Numbered from the stretch's first letter, positions 9,583 through 18,772 are shown. The stretch is 64,000 nt of DNA from Eubacterium ruminantium (GCA_900108205.1 FNUU01000007.1:1-64000); one strand, 5' to 3'. Made by a program: numbers and translations. The notes: a model not told the origin generated them from the letters alone.

Positions 9583-9611
9583 TTGTAAAACCCTTGATAT
9601 TAATGTATAAT
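9583..9611 (+). promoter_or_regulatory. Sigma-A promoter for pspA-pcrA
   Basis: TTGTAA at 9583-9588 and TATAAT at 9606-9611, spacer 17. It lies 92 bases before the PspA-like start. Confidence 0.6.
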
Positions 9612-9702
9612 AGAAAAGGTTTTTGAATTAAAAAAAACAAATAATAATTTGAACAAAATTCAACGTTAAAAGTACAAAAGGTTAAAGGAGGAGTTATTAA
9701 CG

Positions 9703-10416
9703 ATGGGTATTTTATCAAGATTCAAGGATATCATGGCAGCAAATATCAATGCGCTTCTTGACAAGGCAGAGGATCCGGAGAAGATGATCGATCAGACAAT
9801 GAGAAATCTTACTTCTGATCTCGGCAAGGTTAAGGAAGAGACAGCAGCAGTTATGGCTGATGAGCAGAGATGCAAGAGAGAGCTTGATCAGTGCAATAAG
9901 GAAATTGCTGATATGCAGGCATATGCTGAGAAGGCTGTACTTGCAGGAAATGATGCTGATGCAGCAAGATTCCTTCAGGAAAAGTCTAAGCTCGCTACGA
10001 AGCAGGCAAGTCTTCAGCAGACATATGATGTTGCTGCAGCTAACGCAATGAAGATGCGTCAGATGCACGATAAACTTGTAAATGATATAAATGAACTTAG
10101 CACAAGACGTGATGCTATCAAGGCAAAGATTAAGGTTGCCAAGACACAGGAGCGTATAAATAAGCTTACATCTTCAGTGAGCGATTCAACAACAAGCATG
10201 GCTGCATTTGAGCGTATGGAAGCAAAGGCAAATGCTATGCTTGATTCAGCAAATGCTATGGCTGATCTTAATCAGTCAACAGCTGCAAACGAGATTTCTA
10301 ATCTTGCAGGCAAGTATGATGCTGCACCGGATGCAGTTGTACAGGATGAGATCGCAGCTATTAAGGCGAAGCTTGGAATGGCAGCACCGGCAACGTCAGA
10401 TACACCTGCCGAATAA
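9703..10416 (+). CDS. PspA/IM30 family protein
   Basis: A 237-residue, almost wholly helical coiled-coil protein of the PspA/IM30 (ESCRT-III-related) family, which binds the inner face of the membrane and protects it under envelope stress. The opening MGILSRFKDIMAANINALLD and DPEKMIDQTMRN are diagnostic, and heptad-rich Ala/Lys/Glu sequence continues to about residue 200. AAAGGAGGAG precedes the ATG. The stop codon overlaps the start of pcrA by one base (TAATG), so the two genes are translationally coupled, an unusual partner for a PspA protein. No pspF-like or liaR-like regulator is next to it. Confidence 0.88.
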   Translation: MGILSRFKDIMAANINALLDKAEDPEKMIDQTMRNLTSDLGKVKEETAAVMADEQRCKRELDQCNKEIADMQAYAEKAVLAGNDADAARFLQEKSKLATKQASLQQTYDVAAANAMKMRQMHDKLVNDINELSTRRDAIKAKIKVAKTQERINKLTSSVSDSTTSMAAFERMEAKANAMLDSANAMADLNQSTAANEISNLAGKYDAAPDAVVQDEIAAIKAKLGMAAPATSDTPAE

Positions 10417-12782
10417 TGGAAGGTCTGAATAGAGTACAAGAGGAGGCCTGCTCGTACACCGAGGGGCCTCTTCTTATTTTAGCCGGAGCGGGCAGCGGAA
10501 AGACCCGCGTGCTTACCCACAGGATCGCATATCTTATTGATGAAAAGTCGGTAAATCCATACAACATACTGGCTATTACATTTACCAATAAAGCTGCAAA
10601 TGAAATGCGTGACAGAGTTGACCGTATTGTCGGATACGGGGCAGAAAGCGTATGGGTAAGTACATTCCATTCGATGTGCGTAAGAATTCTCAGAAGGCAT
10701 TATAACGCAATCGGAGGGAATAACAATTTCACAATTTATGATACTGATGAGCAGAAGACGGTAGTAAAAGAGGTTCTGAAATACCTTAATCTTGATCCTA
10801 AAATGTATCCGGAAAAAATGATGCTTTCCGAGATTTCAAAGGCTAAGGAGGAATATATCTCTCCGGACAGATATGAGAGAAATCAGATGGGAGACTTCAG
10901 AGGCCAGCAGAAGGCAAGAATCTATCATGAATATCAGAAACGCATGAAACAGAATAATGCTCTGGATTTTGATGATCTTATTTATAAGACCATAGAACTC
11001 TTTGAACATAATCCAGATATTCTCGAGCAGTATCAGAACAGATTCAGATATATTATGGTGGACGAGTATCAGGATACGAACAGGACTCAGTTCCTTCTTG
11101 TAAAAATGCTGGCTGCAAAATTCAGGAATCTCTGCGTTGTAGGTGATGATGATCAGTCAATCTATAAATTCAGAGGTGCTGACATCAGCAATATACTTAA
11201 TTTTGAACAGGAATATCCGGATGCGAAGGTAGTGAAGCTGGAGCAGAATTACCGCTCCACAGCAAATATCCTGAACGCTGCAAACGGAGTTATAGCCCAC
11301 AATGAAGGACGTAAGGATAAGAGACTCTGGACAGATCAGGGAGACGGTGAAAAGATAGTTTATGAGTGCTTTGATAATGAGTATGCTGAAGCGGAAAATG
11401 TTGTAAGACGCATAGTGCAGATTTCAAGGCAGGGTGATAACTATTCTGATATGGCGGTGCTTTACAGAACCAATAATCAGTCCCGTGTTCTGGAAGAAAA
11501 GCTTATCATGGAAGGTATACCTTATAAGATAGTCGGCGGAACGAATTTCTATGACAGAAAAGAAATCAGGGATATTGTCGCATACCTTAAGACCATCAAT
11601 AACAGAGATGATGAGATTGCTCTCAGGCGTATAATAAATGTTCCGAGAAGGGGCATAGGAGATACAACCGTAGGAAGACTCGTAGAATATTCCATGACTA
11701 ATTCCGTGGACCTTTTTACGGCTATGGATATGGCGGAAAGTATTTCCGGAGTCGGAAGGGCAGCGGCAAAGCTCAAGGATTTCACAGATCTTATATATAG
11801 CCTTACTGATACGTACAGAGAAGAAGGCCTTACGGCACTCTTCGATGAAATACTGAACAAAACAGAATATGTGGAACTCCTTAAGGCAGAAAACACAGAT
11901 GAATCCAAAGCCAGAATAGAAAATATAAATGAACTCCGCAACAAGATCGTAAGTTATGAAGAGGGCAGCGAGGAACCATCTCTCACAGAACTTCTTGAGG
12001 AGATTGCTCTTGTTGCCGATACTGATACTTTGGACAGCTCAGATGACAGAGTGTCGCTTATGACTCTTCACAGTGCCAAGGGATTGGAATTTCCTTATGT
12101 ATTCATGGTAGGTATGGAAGAAAGGCTCTTTCCGAGCGGACTTTCCATGGATTCGGATGATCCTGATGCTTTGGAAGAGGAAAGAAGACTCTGCTACGTT
12201 GGTATAACACGTGCCATGAAGGGACTTCGTCTCAGCAGTGCTTCCAGCCGTATGGTAAACGGAAGCAGAAATTATACTGAGGTTTCAAGGTTTATCAAGG
12301 AGATACCTTCAAATCTTATGATAAAGAAGGCGGAAAAGGCACCTTCATATATGAAGACGCAGAGAAGCCGTGATTTCTTTGATTCGGATTATAGTGACGA
12401 ATATGGCAGCTCAGGCTACGGCGGCCGAAGCAGCTATGGCTCAGGCAGTTCGGACTATGGCGGTCGAAGCAGCTATGGCTCAGGTGATTCAGGCTACGGC
12501 GGCCGAAGCAGCTATGGTTCAGGCAACTCAGGTTACGGTGGCAGAAGCAGCTATAGTTCTCAGAAGCCTTATGGAGGAGTGTATTCAAAGAAAGCGAATT
12601 CAGACAGTACTGCGACGGATATTGATTATACTATCGGAGACACTGTAAAGCATATAAAATTTGGTAAAGGTGTTGTGAAAGAGATAAGCAAAATGGGCAG
12701 CGATTATGTTGTTCTTGTTGATTTTGAGAGGGTTGGAGAGAAGAAAATGTTTGCTTCTCTGGCAAAACTTAAAAAATTATAA
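10416..12782 (+). CDS. pcrA: ATP-dependent DNA helicase PcrA/UvrD
   Basis: A 788-residue superfamily 1A 3'-5' helicase, acting in nucleotide excision repair, replication-transcription conflict resolution and plasmid replication. Motifs in order: Q-motif region LNRVQEEA, Walker A AGAGSGKTRVLTHR (about 23-36), DEYQDTN (II), GDDDQSIYKFRGA (III), QNYRS (IV), TLHSAKGLEFPYVF (V) and RRLCYVGITRA (VI). Residues about 666-714 form a low-complexity linker of nearly four 13-residue units (GYGGRSSYGSG type). A C-terminal domain follows (GDTVKHIKFGKGVV to the end), corresponding to the RNA polymerase-binding Tudor-like fold of PcrA. Starts on the last base of the pspA stop. Confidence 0.95.
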   Translation: MEGLNRVQEEACSYTEGPLLILAGAGSGKTRVLTHRIAYLIDEKSVNPYNILAITFTNKAANEMRDRVDRIVGYGAESVWVSTFHSMCVRILRRHYNAIGGNNNFTIYDTDEQKTVVKEVLKYLNLDPKMYPEKMMLSEISKAKEEYISPDRYERNQMGDFRGQQKARIYHEYQKRMKQNNALDFDDLIYKTIELFEHNPDILEQYQNRFRYIMVDEYQDTNRTQFLLVKMLAAKFRNLCVVGDDDQSIYKFRGADISNILNFEQEYPDAKVVKLEQNYRSTANILNAANGVIAHNEGRKDKRLWTDQGDGEKIVYECFDNEYAEAENVVRRIVQISRQGDNYSDMAVLYRTNNQSRVLEEKLIMEGIPYKIVGGTNFYDRKEIRDIVAYLKTINNRDDEIALRRIINVPRRGIGDTTVGRLVEYSMTNSVDLFTAMDMAESISGVGRAAAKLKDFTDLIYSLTDTYREEGLTALFDEILNKTEYVELLKAENTDESKARIENINELRNKIVSYEEGSEEPSLTELLEEIALVADTDTLDSSDDRVSLMTLHSAKGLEFPYVFMVGMEERLFPSGLSMDSDDPDALEEERRLCYVGITRAMKGLRLSSASSRMVNGSRNYTEVSRFIKEIPSNLMIKKAEKAPSYMKTQRSRDFFDSDYSDEYGSSGYGGRSSYGSGSSDYGGRSSYGSGDSGYGGRSSYGSGNSGYGGRSSYSSQKPYGGVYSKKANSDSTATDIDYTIGDTVKHIKFGKGVVKEISKMGSDYVVLVDFERVGEKKMFASLAKLKKL
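12414..12560 (+). repeat. In-frame 39-bp tandem repeat in pcrA
   Basis: Units begin at 12414, 12453, 12492 and 12531. Each 39-base unit encodes a 13-residue Gly/Tyr/Arg/Ser block; the last is diverged and shortened. Because the period is a multiple of three, copy-number change would keep the reading frame. Confidence 0.85.
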
Positions 12783-12877
12783 ATTATTCCTTTTTTTGGA
12801 ATTTTACTATGGAATAATAAAAAATGCTGTGCTATAATAAATATGCTATATTAAATTGTTGAAAGGTGGGTATTCAT

Positions 12878-13117
12878 ATGAACGACATTGAGAAGAAGAA
12901 AGATGAACCTGTTGAAAGCGCAAAGAACGCGTTTCTTTCAATAGCTATTATCGTAGGTGTTATTACAATTATTGCAGGTATTGCTTTAGCAGTATACAAG
13001 TATCTTACACCTGATTATCTTGATGATTTCGACGAGTTTGATGATGATTTCGATGATGATTTCTTTGACGATGATCAGGAAATCACAGAGGATGTTAAGC
13101 CTGAAGCAGAGGCATAA
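12878..13117 (+). CDS. Small single-pass membrane protein with acidic tail
   Basis: A 79-residue protein of unknown function. Residues about 17-42 form one membrane helix (FLSIAIIVGVITIIAGIALA). The tail is extremely acidic (DDFDEFDDDFDDDFFDDD, about 51-68) with Phe spaced among Asp. The start at ATG 12878 is set by AAAGGTGGG at 12862-12870. An extended -10 (TGCTATAAT, 12830-12838) lies upstream and a terminator follows, so it is a monocistronic gene. Such short proteins are common in Lachnospiraceae; I know no assigned role. Which side the tail faces is not determined. Confidence 0.75.
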   Translation: MNDIEKKKDEPVESAKNAFLSIAIIVGVITIIAGIALAVYKYLTPDYLDDFDEFDDDFDDDFFDDDQEITEDVKPEAEA

Positions 13118-13139
13118 GTCCTATCACGTTGAACTGACA

Positions 13140-13176
13140 AAAGGCCGCTGGATGTATCCTCATTTGGCGGTCTTTT
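13140..13176 (+). terminator. Terminator after the small acidic membrane protein
   Basis: AAAGGCCGC 13140-13148 pairs with GCGGTCTTT 13167-13175 (one G-U), with T bases on the 3' side. Confidence 0.7.
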
Positions 13177-13192
13177 CATTTTGATTTTATAA

Positions 13193-13218
13193 AAATCTTC
13201 ATAAAGTCTTAAAGATTT
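13193..13218. promoter_or_regulatory. Possible response-regulator binding site
   Basis: AAATCTT 13193-13199 and AAGATTT 13212-13218 are inverted repeats enclosing two short direct repeats (TCTTCATAAAG and TCTTAAAG). This is the kind of A/T-rich repeat that OmpR/PhoB-type regulators bind, placed 65 bases before such a regulator's start. Autoregulation is inference. Confidence 0.3.
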
Positions 13219-13283
13219 ATTGCGGTTATTCTGTTAGGATAGAAGAGGTAAAAGATTTACTGTTAAAGAGATGAGGTGTAGTT

Positions 13284-13982
13284 ATGTATAATATTTTGAT
13301 GTGTGACGACGAGAAAGAGATTGTTGAAGCAGTATCAATATATTTGGAAGCTGAGGGGTATAGGGTTTATAAGGCATATGACGGCGCAGAAGCTCTCGAA
13401 ATAGTTGAAAAAGAGGAAATCAATCTTCTTGTCATAGATATAATGATGCCAAAGATTGACGGAATTAATGTAGTTAAAAAAATACGTGAGTTTAGTAATG
13501 TACCTGTAATACTGTTATCCGCAAAATCAGAATATAATGATAAGATACTGGGATTAAATGTTGGGGCGGATGATTATATCACAAAGCCATTTAATCCGCT
13601 GGAGCTTGTAGCAAGAGTTAAGTCTCAGATGAGAAGATATACAACACTTGGTAATATGGTATCAACCCCTGTTGATGTTGATAAGCTTATTACCGGCGGA
13701 CTTGTTCTTGATACAAGAAGCAGAAATGTTACTGTTGACGGTGAGGATGTTAAGCTTACCCCTATTGAATTCCATATTCTTCGTTTTCTTATGGAGAACA
13801 TGAATACGGTTTATTCTACCTCTCAGATATATGAGGCGGTATGGAAAGAAGAAGCATTTGCTTCTGAAAATATAATTGCCGTGCATATTCGTCATATAAG
13901 AGAGAAGATAGAGCTTAATCCGAAGGAACCAAGATACCTGAAGGTTGTCTGGGGTCAGGGCTATAAGATTGAAAAGATTTAA
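13284..13982 (+). CDS. OmpR/PhoB-family response regulator
   Basis: A 232-residue two-component regulator. Receiver domain 1-115 with acidic pocket D8/D9, phospho-acceptor D52 (VIDIMMPKIDG), the conserved Thr/Ser position in ILLSAKS and the following Lys. A winged-helix DNA-binding domain (about 130-232) ends in VHIRHIREKIE and VWGQGYKIEK, as in VanR-like regulators. ATG after GAGG. Three bases separate it from the partner kinase gene. Confidence 0.93.
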   Translation: MYNILMCDDEKEIVEAVSIYLEAEGYRVYKAYDGAEALEIVEKEEINLLVIDIMMPKIDGINVVKKIREFSNVPVILLSAKSEYNDKILGLNVGADDYITKPFNPLELVARVKSQMRRYTTLGNMVSTPVDVDKLITGGLVLDTRSRNVTVDGEDVKLTPIEFHILRFLMENMNTVYSTSQIYEAVWKEEAFASENIIAVHIRHIREKIELNPKEPRYLKVVWGQGYKIEKI

Positions 13983-13985
13983 GAG

Positions 13986-16766
13986 ATGAACAGTAATAGA
14001 AAAATAAACTGGAATATGCTGCGTAGTAAAGCCAATAAGATTATCCTTGAACTTATTGGCTTTATTTGTGTTATATTGATGATCCTTTTATATTTTACCA
14101 AGTTTATAAAGAATAACTACTTTGGAGGTACTAATGTATCAAAGAAAGTTGAATATGTAGAGACGCAGCATGTCAGAGATATTTTCAGCTCTAAGATGGA
14201 TGAGATCCTGAGTATAGCTGAAACTGAAAAGGACTATTTTAATATCGATAAATTTGAAAACAGGCTGTATATCTATGATATTTCAGAGATGATCACTGAA
14301 AATCTTTTTTATGATCAGGCTGATCTGGATAATACCGATATGAGGGATATATCGTTTGTTCTTGATTCGGCCTATTCCATAAATGACGTTGAAGGATTAT
14401 ACAATAATAGTATTGATTCTATAATATATGACATAAGTGTTGAGGGCTCATATTTGGGAACCGATAATGAGATGCATAGTGTTTTTGATGTCTCGGATTA
14501 TGCGTTTTATCGCTGCCTGGGAAGTTCGGAGTATTATTCCATAAGAACTGCTGATTACAGAAGGCTGGCTTTTAAATATGGTTCCACCAATTATTCGAAG
14601 GTTTATGATGAGCTGAAGAATACCCAGTACAGGAATTACAGAGATCATGTTGATGATATTGACCTTGTTGTATATAAGGATATAGATAATTATCTGGTAA
14701 TGACATCAGATATGATATATAACGGCCATGGAAGTATAGATACTAATAATTTATATGAATATGACAGGATTTATATTCCTTTAGATTATCTTGATACAAG
14801 CGGGACGGTTGCCGATTTCGAAGAGTCTATTCTTTATGCGCCTGTGTATGAGAGTATTATAGAGATTTTTCTTGCGTCTTTGGGCGCGGATTATGATGTG
14901 CTGAACAACCTTGTGTATCTCAGAAATTTCAGCATGAATATGTCAGTTGAGAACCTGATGTATTCTTATGATATCAGTGATGACGAAACAGAATTTATAG
15001 ATAATGACATATATTATTATGATAATGATGCGAACCTTCTTGTAGAAAGAAATATTGAAAATGATTATGAATTTATTCGGAATAATTGTGATATCGTGCT
15101 TTCATATAATGTGGGACATGAGGGAGAATACAGTTATTTTGTAACAAAGGACAAGAAGGAAATACCGATAACTTTTCTGAGAAGCAGATTCGCTGATATG
15201 GTCGGTGATAATGACATCAAAGTTGTAATGGGCTTGTCTACAGGAATATTGTCTTCTAAATTCAGTAATTCTTACGAAGAAAAAAGGAGAGTGTTATATG
15301 AATTCTGCAGATTATTCCATGAAAAATATTATCTCCTTTTTGGGATAAGTGTCTTCCTGATATGTATAGCAGCCTTTGCTCTTGGTATGTTCGGAAGGGT
15401 TTATAAGGAAGTTGACGGCGAAAAGAGAATTTTTAATTTTGATAAGAATTATCTGGAAATAATATGCCTGGCATGGCTGATCGCATTCTTTTTGCTGAGC
15501 AGTATATGTAAGGGCTTCTTCGAGGATATATATAATTATGACAGCTGGAACGGGGTTCTGACTCCTGCCAAAATAATAGTCTGTTTTACCGGAATAACAG
15601 CACTGTATTTTACTCTTGTTGAGATATATCTTTCGGTGATCAGAAGAATTAGGAGAAGAGTAATAATAAAAGAGCTTGCGGTAGTCAGACTGGTCAGCTG
15701 GATCAGCGGACTCTTTGAAATGGCTTCAAGACAGGGTCGAGGCGGAAAGGTTGCCTTTGTAAGAGGCGGAATGGTATTCATATTCAATATAGTTGCCATT
15801 TTAGCGTGCCAGTTATGGGAGTTTAGCGTTTTTACAGTTATATTCCTGGATATAATTTATTTTATCATTAATATTTTATCTCTTGCGAAGACTGTTAAAA
15901 ATGAGGAAGGTGTTGACCGAGTACTTAATACAGCAAAAGAGATTGGTGATGGTAATATGGAGGCGAAGGTTGATACAGAGGGAATCAGCGGAAGCAGCCT
16001 GACTCTTGCCTGGACCATAAATGGTATGAATGATGCCCTGAATGAAGCTGTTGAGAAGAATGTACGTGATGAAAAGATGAAGGCTGAGCTTATCACAAAT
16101 GTTTCTCATGACATTAAAACGCCGCTTACATCCATTATAAATTATGTTTCTCTTATCAGAAGAGAACAGGTGGACAATGAAAAACTAATGGGCTATGTTG
16201 ATATTCTTGACAGTAAATCTCAGAGACTTAAGCAGCTTATCGAAGACCTTATTGAGGCTTCCAAGGCCAGTTCCGGAGAAATAGAAATGGATATTATCAG
16301 CCTAGACTTTGCTGAATTTCTTCATCAGATTGAAGGGGAGAGTATTGACAGATTTAATGATAAAGGAATAAACCTTGTCACGGACATAAGCAAGGAAGCT
16401 GTAATGATAAAGGCAGATGGACGTCATTTGTTCCGAATCACTGAAAACATTGTTAATAATGCATATAAGTATTCGAAGGCAGATTCCACAGTGTATATGA
16501 AACTTGTATCTGATGGTGAAAATGCTGTAATGACGCTGGAAAACCTCAGTGCCCAGAGACTGGAAGTATCTGCGGAAGACCTGACAGAAAGATTTGTCAG
16601 AGGTGACAGATCCAGATCGACAGAGGGCAGTGGTCTGGGATTATCTATTGCCAAGAGCCTTACAGAGCTTATGAAAGGAAAATTTGTCATTTCACTCAGC
16701 GGAAATGTATTTACTGTCACGGTAACATTTCCTCTTATGAAGGAAGAAGAGCAGAGTAATGAGTAA
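13986..16766 (+). CDS. Large sensor histidine kinase
   Basis: A 926-residue membrane sensor kinase, much longer than usual. One helix near 22-42 is followed by about 400 extracytoplasmic residues unusually rich in Asp, Tyr and Asn. Four or five further membrane segments lie at about 446-640, then a HAMP-like linker. The HisKA domain has phospho-acceptor H708 (NVSHDIKTPLTS); the HATPase domain has the N box NIVNNAYKYSK and the G box GSGLGLSIAKS. It pairs with the regulator just upstream. Its last eight bases overlap the AEC transporter gene, so the three genes form one operon and the transporter may be functionally linked to the signal. The sensory domain was not recognised. Confidence 0.88.
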   Translation: MNSNRKINWNMLRSKANKIILELIGFICVILMILLYFTKFIKNNYFGGTNVSKKVEYVETQHVRDIFSSKMDEILSIAETEKDYFNIDKFENRLYIYDISEMITENLFYDQADLDNTDMRDISFVLDSAYSINDVEGLYNNSIDSIIYDISVEGSYLGTDNEMHSVFDVSDYAFYRCLGSSEYYSIRTADYRRLAFKYGSTNYSKVYDELKNTQYRNYRDHVDDIDLVVYKDIDNYLVMTSDMIYNGHGSIDTNNLYEYDRIYIPLDYLDTSGTVADFEESILYAPVYESIIEIFLASLGADYDVLNNLVYLRNFSMNMSVENLMYSYDISDDETEFIDNDIYYYDNDANLLVERNIENDYEFIRNNCDIVLSYNVGHEGEYSYFVTKDKKEIPITFLRSRFADMVGDNDIKVVMGLSTGILSSKFSNSYEEKRRVLYEFCRLFHEKYYLLFGISVFLICIAAFALGMFGRVYKEVDGEKRIFNFDKNYLEIICLAWLIAFFLLSSICKGFFEDIYNYDSWNGVLTPAKIIVCFTGITALYFTLVEIYLSVIRRIRRRVIIKELAVVRLVSWISGLFEMASRQGRGGKVAFVRGGMVFIFNIVAILACQLWEFSVFTVIFLDIIYFIINILSLAKTVKNEEGVDRVLNTAKEIGDGNMEAKVDTEGISGSSLTLAWTINGMNDALNEAVEKNVRDEKMKAELITNVSHDIKTPLTSIINYVSLIRREQVDNEKLMGYVDILDSKSQRLKQLIEDLIEASKASSGEIEMDIISLDFAEFLHQIEGESIDRFNDKGINLVTDISKEAVMIKADGRHLFRITENIVNNAYKYSKADSTVYMKLVSDGENAVMTLENLSAQRLEVSAEDLTERFVRGDRSRSTEGSGLGLSIAKSLTELMKGKFVISLSGNVFTVTVTFPLMKEEEQSNE

Positions 16767-17736
16767 TTTTATTTTCAGTATAAATGTAACGGCGCCTATT
16801 TTTTTAATGATGCTTCTCGGATATATTCTGAAGAAGCTGAAGATTATAAGCGACGGCTTTGTCAGTGCCGCGAATAAATATGTTTTTGTGACGGCCCTGC
16901 CGGTAATGCTGTTTAAGGATATAGCATATACAGATATCGTTGATAATATAAAGGGGAGCTTTGTGCTTTTCTGTATGCTGGTAACCATAAGCATGTTTCT
17001 TCTGGTATGGCTGTTATCTTATCTGTTTCTGAAGGATAAGCGTCTGGTGGGGGCTTTTGCACAGGCCGGTGCAAGAGGAAGTGCAGCGGTTCTGGGCGTT
17101 GCTTTTGTGGAAAATATCTGCGGAAATGCGGGAATGGCTCCGATGATGATTGTCTCGGCAGTTCCGTTCTTTAATATTTTATCGGTAATCATACTTACAT
17201 TTTCAGAAGGGCTGGGAAAGGAAACGTCACTAAGCAGGGAAGAAGCTGCCAGGAAGAAAAAGGCAAATATTAAAAAAGCTTTTTTCAATATATTAAAGAA
17301 TCCTATCATAATAGGAATATTCACGGGACTGGTTTTCTCTGCTTCGGGGCTGGATATGCCCAAAATCCCGGGGAAAATGATAGATTACATATCGAGTACG
17401 GCAACACCTATAGCCCTGCTCGCAATAGGAGGAGGCTTTAACAGGAAGGAGGCTGTCACCAGGCTGAAACCGGCCTTTGCTGCTTCATTTGTCAAGCTTA
17501 TTGCGCTTCCTGCAGTATTTCTTCCGTTGGCTGCGTTTATCGGGTTTGGACCGAGTGAGATGGCAGCAATACTTGTAATGCTGGCATCACCTACTACCGT
17601 CAGCTGTTATGTCATGGCAGAGAATATGGGAAATGACAGGGTGCTTACTTCAAATGTTATATTACTTACAACAATACTGTCTTCTCTGACACTCACGGGA
17701 TGGGTATTTATATTGAAGGTGGCAGGCTTGTTATAA
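16759..17736 (+). CDS. AEC family transporter, co-transcribed with the two-component system
   Basis: A 325-residue permease of the same AEC family as the gene at 8580, with about ten membrane segments and a charged central loop (about 155-175, SREEAARKKKANIKK). It overlaps the kinase gene by eight bases and is therefore translationally coupled. A transporter encoded with a kinase that has a large outside domain suggests uptake or export of the sensed metabolite, but this is inference. Confidence 0.85.
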   Translation: MSNFIFSINVTAPIFLMMLLGYILKKLKIISDGFVSAANKYVFVTALPVMLFKDIAYTDIVDNIKGSFVLFCMLVTISMFLLVWLLSYLFLKDKRLVGAFAQAGARGSAAVLGVAFVENICGNAGMAPMMIVSAVPFFNILSVIILTFSEGLGKETSLSREEAARKKKANIKKAFFNILKNPIIIGIFTGLVFSASGLDMPKIPGKMIDYISSTATPIALLAIGGGFNRKEAVTRLKPAFAASFVKLIALPAVFLPLAAFIGFGPSEMAAILVMLASPTTVSCYVMAENMGNDRVLTSNVILLTTILSSLTLTGWVFILKVAGLL

Positions 17737-17737
17737 C

Positions 17738-17771
17738 TTATCAGAAGAAAAACTAGTATTTGTTTTTCTTA
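17738..17771 (+). repeat. Repeat family B, short copy (hairpin)
   Basis: Directly after the AEC stop: ACTTATCAGAAGAAAAAC, then AAGAAAAAC 17745-17753 pairing with GTTTTTCTT 17762-17770. It shares its left half with the copy after the cobD-like gene at 40511, also directly after a stop codon. It may serve as a 3' end signal. Confidence 0.5.
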
Positions 17772-17899
17772 AATTAGATTGTATAGTTGTTTTTATATAC
17801 AGAAGTAGTGTGTGAATTATAAAAAAGTCCTGAAAACCACATATTTGCGTGATTTTTGGATTGTACGAAAAATCGTACAAAAAAATATTATTTTTTTTC

Positions 17900-17928
17900 T
17901 TGACAATTCATACCTTCATCAGTATAAT
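17900..17928 (+). promoter_or_regulatory. Consensus promoter P1 of the tRNA cluster
   Basis: TTGACA 17900-17905 and TATAAT 17923-17928 with a 17-base spacer, a perfect sigma-A match, 21 bases before tRNA-Val. Confidence 0.9.
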
Positions 17929-17949
17929 TGGAAAAGTGCTGAAAAACAA

Positions 17950-18022
17950 GGGATCTTAGCTCAGCTGGGAGAGCATCTGCCTTACAAGCAGAGGGTCACA
18001 GGTTCGAGCCCTGTAGGTCCCA
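17950..18022 (+). tRNA. tRNA-Val (anticodon TAC)
   Basis: 73-base cloverleaf. Acceptor GGGATCT/AGGTCCC; anticodon arm TCTGC-CTTACAA-GCAGA; T arm ACAGG-TTCGAGC-CCTGT. Discriminator A; CCA is not encoded. Confidence 0.96.
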
Positions 18023-18056
18023 CTTGATAGAACATTATGTTTTATCTTGATGGTTT

Positions 18057-18130
18057 GGCGGGATAGCTCAGCTGGCTAGAGCACGCGGTTCATACCCGCG
18101 GTGTCGAGGGTTCAAGTCCCCCTCCCGCTA
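18057..18130 (+). tRNA. tRNA-Met (anticodon CAT, elongator type)
   Basis: 74-base cloverleaf. Acceptor GGCGGGA/TCCCGCT with G-U at 1-72; anticodon arm CGCGG-TTCATAC-CCGCG. The arm resembles elongator Met rather than initiator (no three G-C pairs next to the loop) and rather than Ile with lysidine. CCA not encoded. Confidence 0.93.
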
Positions 18131-18154
18131 CTTTAAAAAAAATAAAAAAATCAG

Positions 18155-18183
18155 TTGACATGACATTCGTAATTGGTTATAAT
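18155..18183 (+). promoter_or_regulatory. Consensus promoter P2 inside the tRNA cluster
   Basis: TTGACA 18155-18160 and TATAAT 18178-18183, spacer 17, between tRNA-Met and tRNA-Pro. Confidence 0.9.
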
Positions 18184-18211
18184 ATTCGTTGTGTCGAGTG
18201 ATTCCTAACAC

Positions 18212-18286
18212 CGGGGTGTGGCTCAGCTTGGCTAGAGCGCCTGATTTGGGATCAGGAGGTCGCAGGTTCGAATCCTGTCACCCCGA
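18212..18286 (+). tRNA. tRNA-Pro (anticodon TGG)
   Basis: 75-base cloverleaf. Acceptor CGGGGTG/CACCCCG; anticodon arm CCTGA-TTTGGGA-TCAGG; T arm GCAGG-TTCGAAT-CCTGT. Discriminator A; no encoded CCA. Confidence 0.96.
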
Positions 18287-18313
18287 CGCTTATTACAAAA
18301 GCATATAATATAT

Positions 18314-18384
18314 GCGGGTGTAGTTCAATGGTAGAACACCAGCCTTCCAAGCTGGATACGTGGGTTCGATTCCCATCACCCGCT
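18314..18384 (+). tRNA. tRNA-Gly (anticodon TCC)
   Basis: 71-base cloverleaf. Acceptor GCGGGTG/CACCCGC; anticodon arm CCAGC-CTTCCAA-GCTGG. Discriminator T; no encoded CCA. Confidence 0.96.
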
Positions 18385-18429
18385 TTTTACTTGCAAAAAT
18401 GCATTTTATGCAACGATGCAAGGACAAAT

Positions 18430-18503
<74 letters not shown>

Positions 18504-18586
18504 TTTTTTTCTTTATATAACGGTATTATCTGTTATATATTGTTACCGTGATCATCCTGCGATGTCGCGGTATATTTTTAGACTAT

Positions 18587-18661
18587 GGTGGGTATGGCGC
18601 AGTTGGCTAGCGCGCCAGATTGTGGCTCTGGAGGCCGAGGGTTCAAGTCCCTCTACCCACC
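18587..18661 (+). tRNA. tRNA-His (anticodon GTG)
   Basis: Acceptor GTGGGTA/TACCCAC preceded by the extra G(-1) at 18587 that pairs with C73 at 18661, the identity mark of tRNA-His. Anticodon arm CCAGA-TTGTGGC-TCTGG. No encoded CCA. Confidence 0.96.
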
Positions 18662-18700
18662 CTTTTAATTTAATGAAGGTCCTTTCAGCCTTCCTATTGT

Positions 18701-18772
18701 TGGACTATAGCCAAGCGGTAAGGCACAGGACTTTGACTCCTGCATTCGTTGGTTCGAATCCAACTAGTCCAG
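18701..18772 (+). tRNA. tRNA-Gln (anticodon TTG)
   Basis: 72-base cloverleaf. Acceptor TGGACTA/TAGTCCA; anticodon arm CAGGA-CTTTGAC-TCCTG. Discriminator G; no encoded CCA. Confidence 0.96.

Noticed and set aside
12414..12560. Regular direct repeats as a possible CRISPR array
   Set aside because: The 39-base units are contiguous, without spacers, and are in frame within pcrA.
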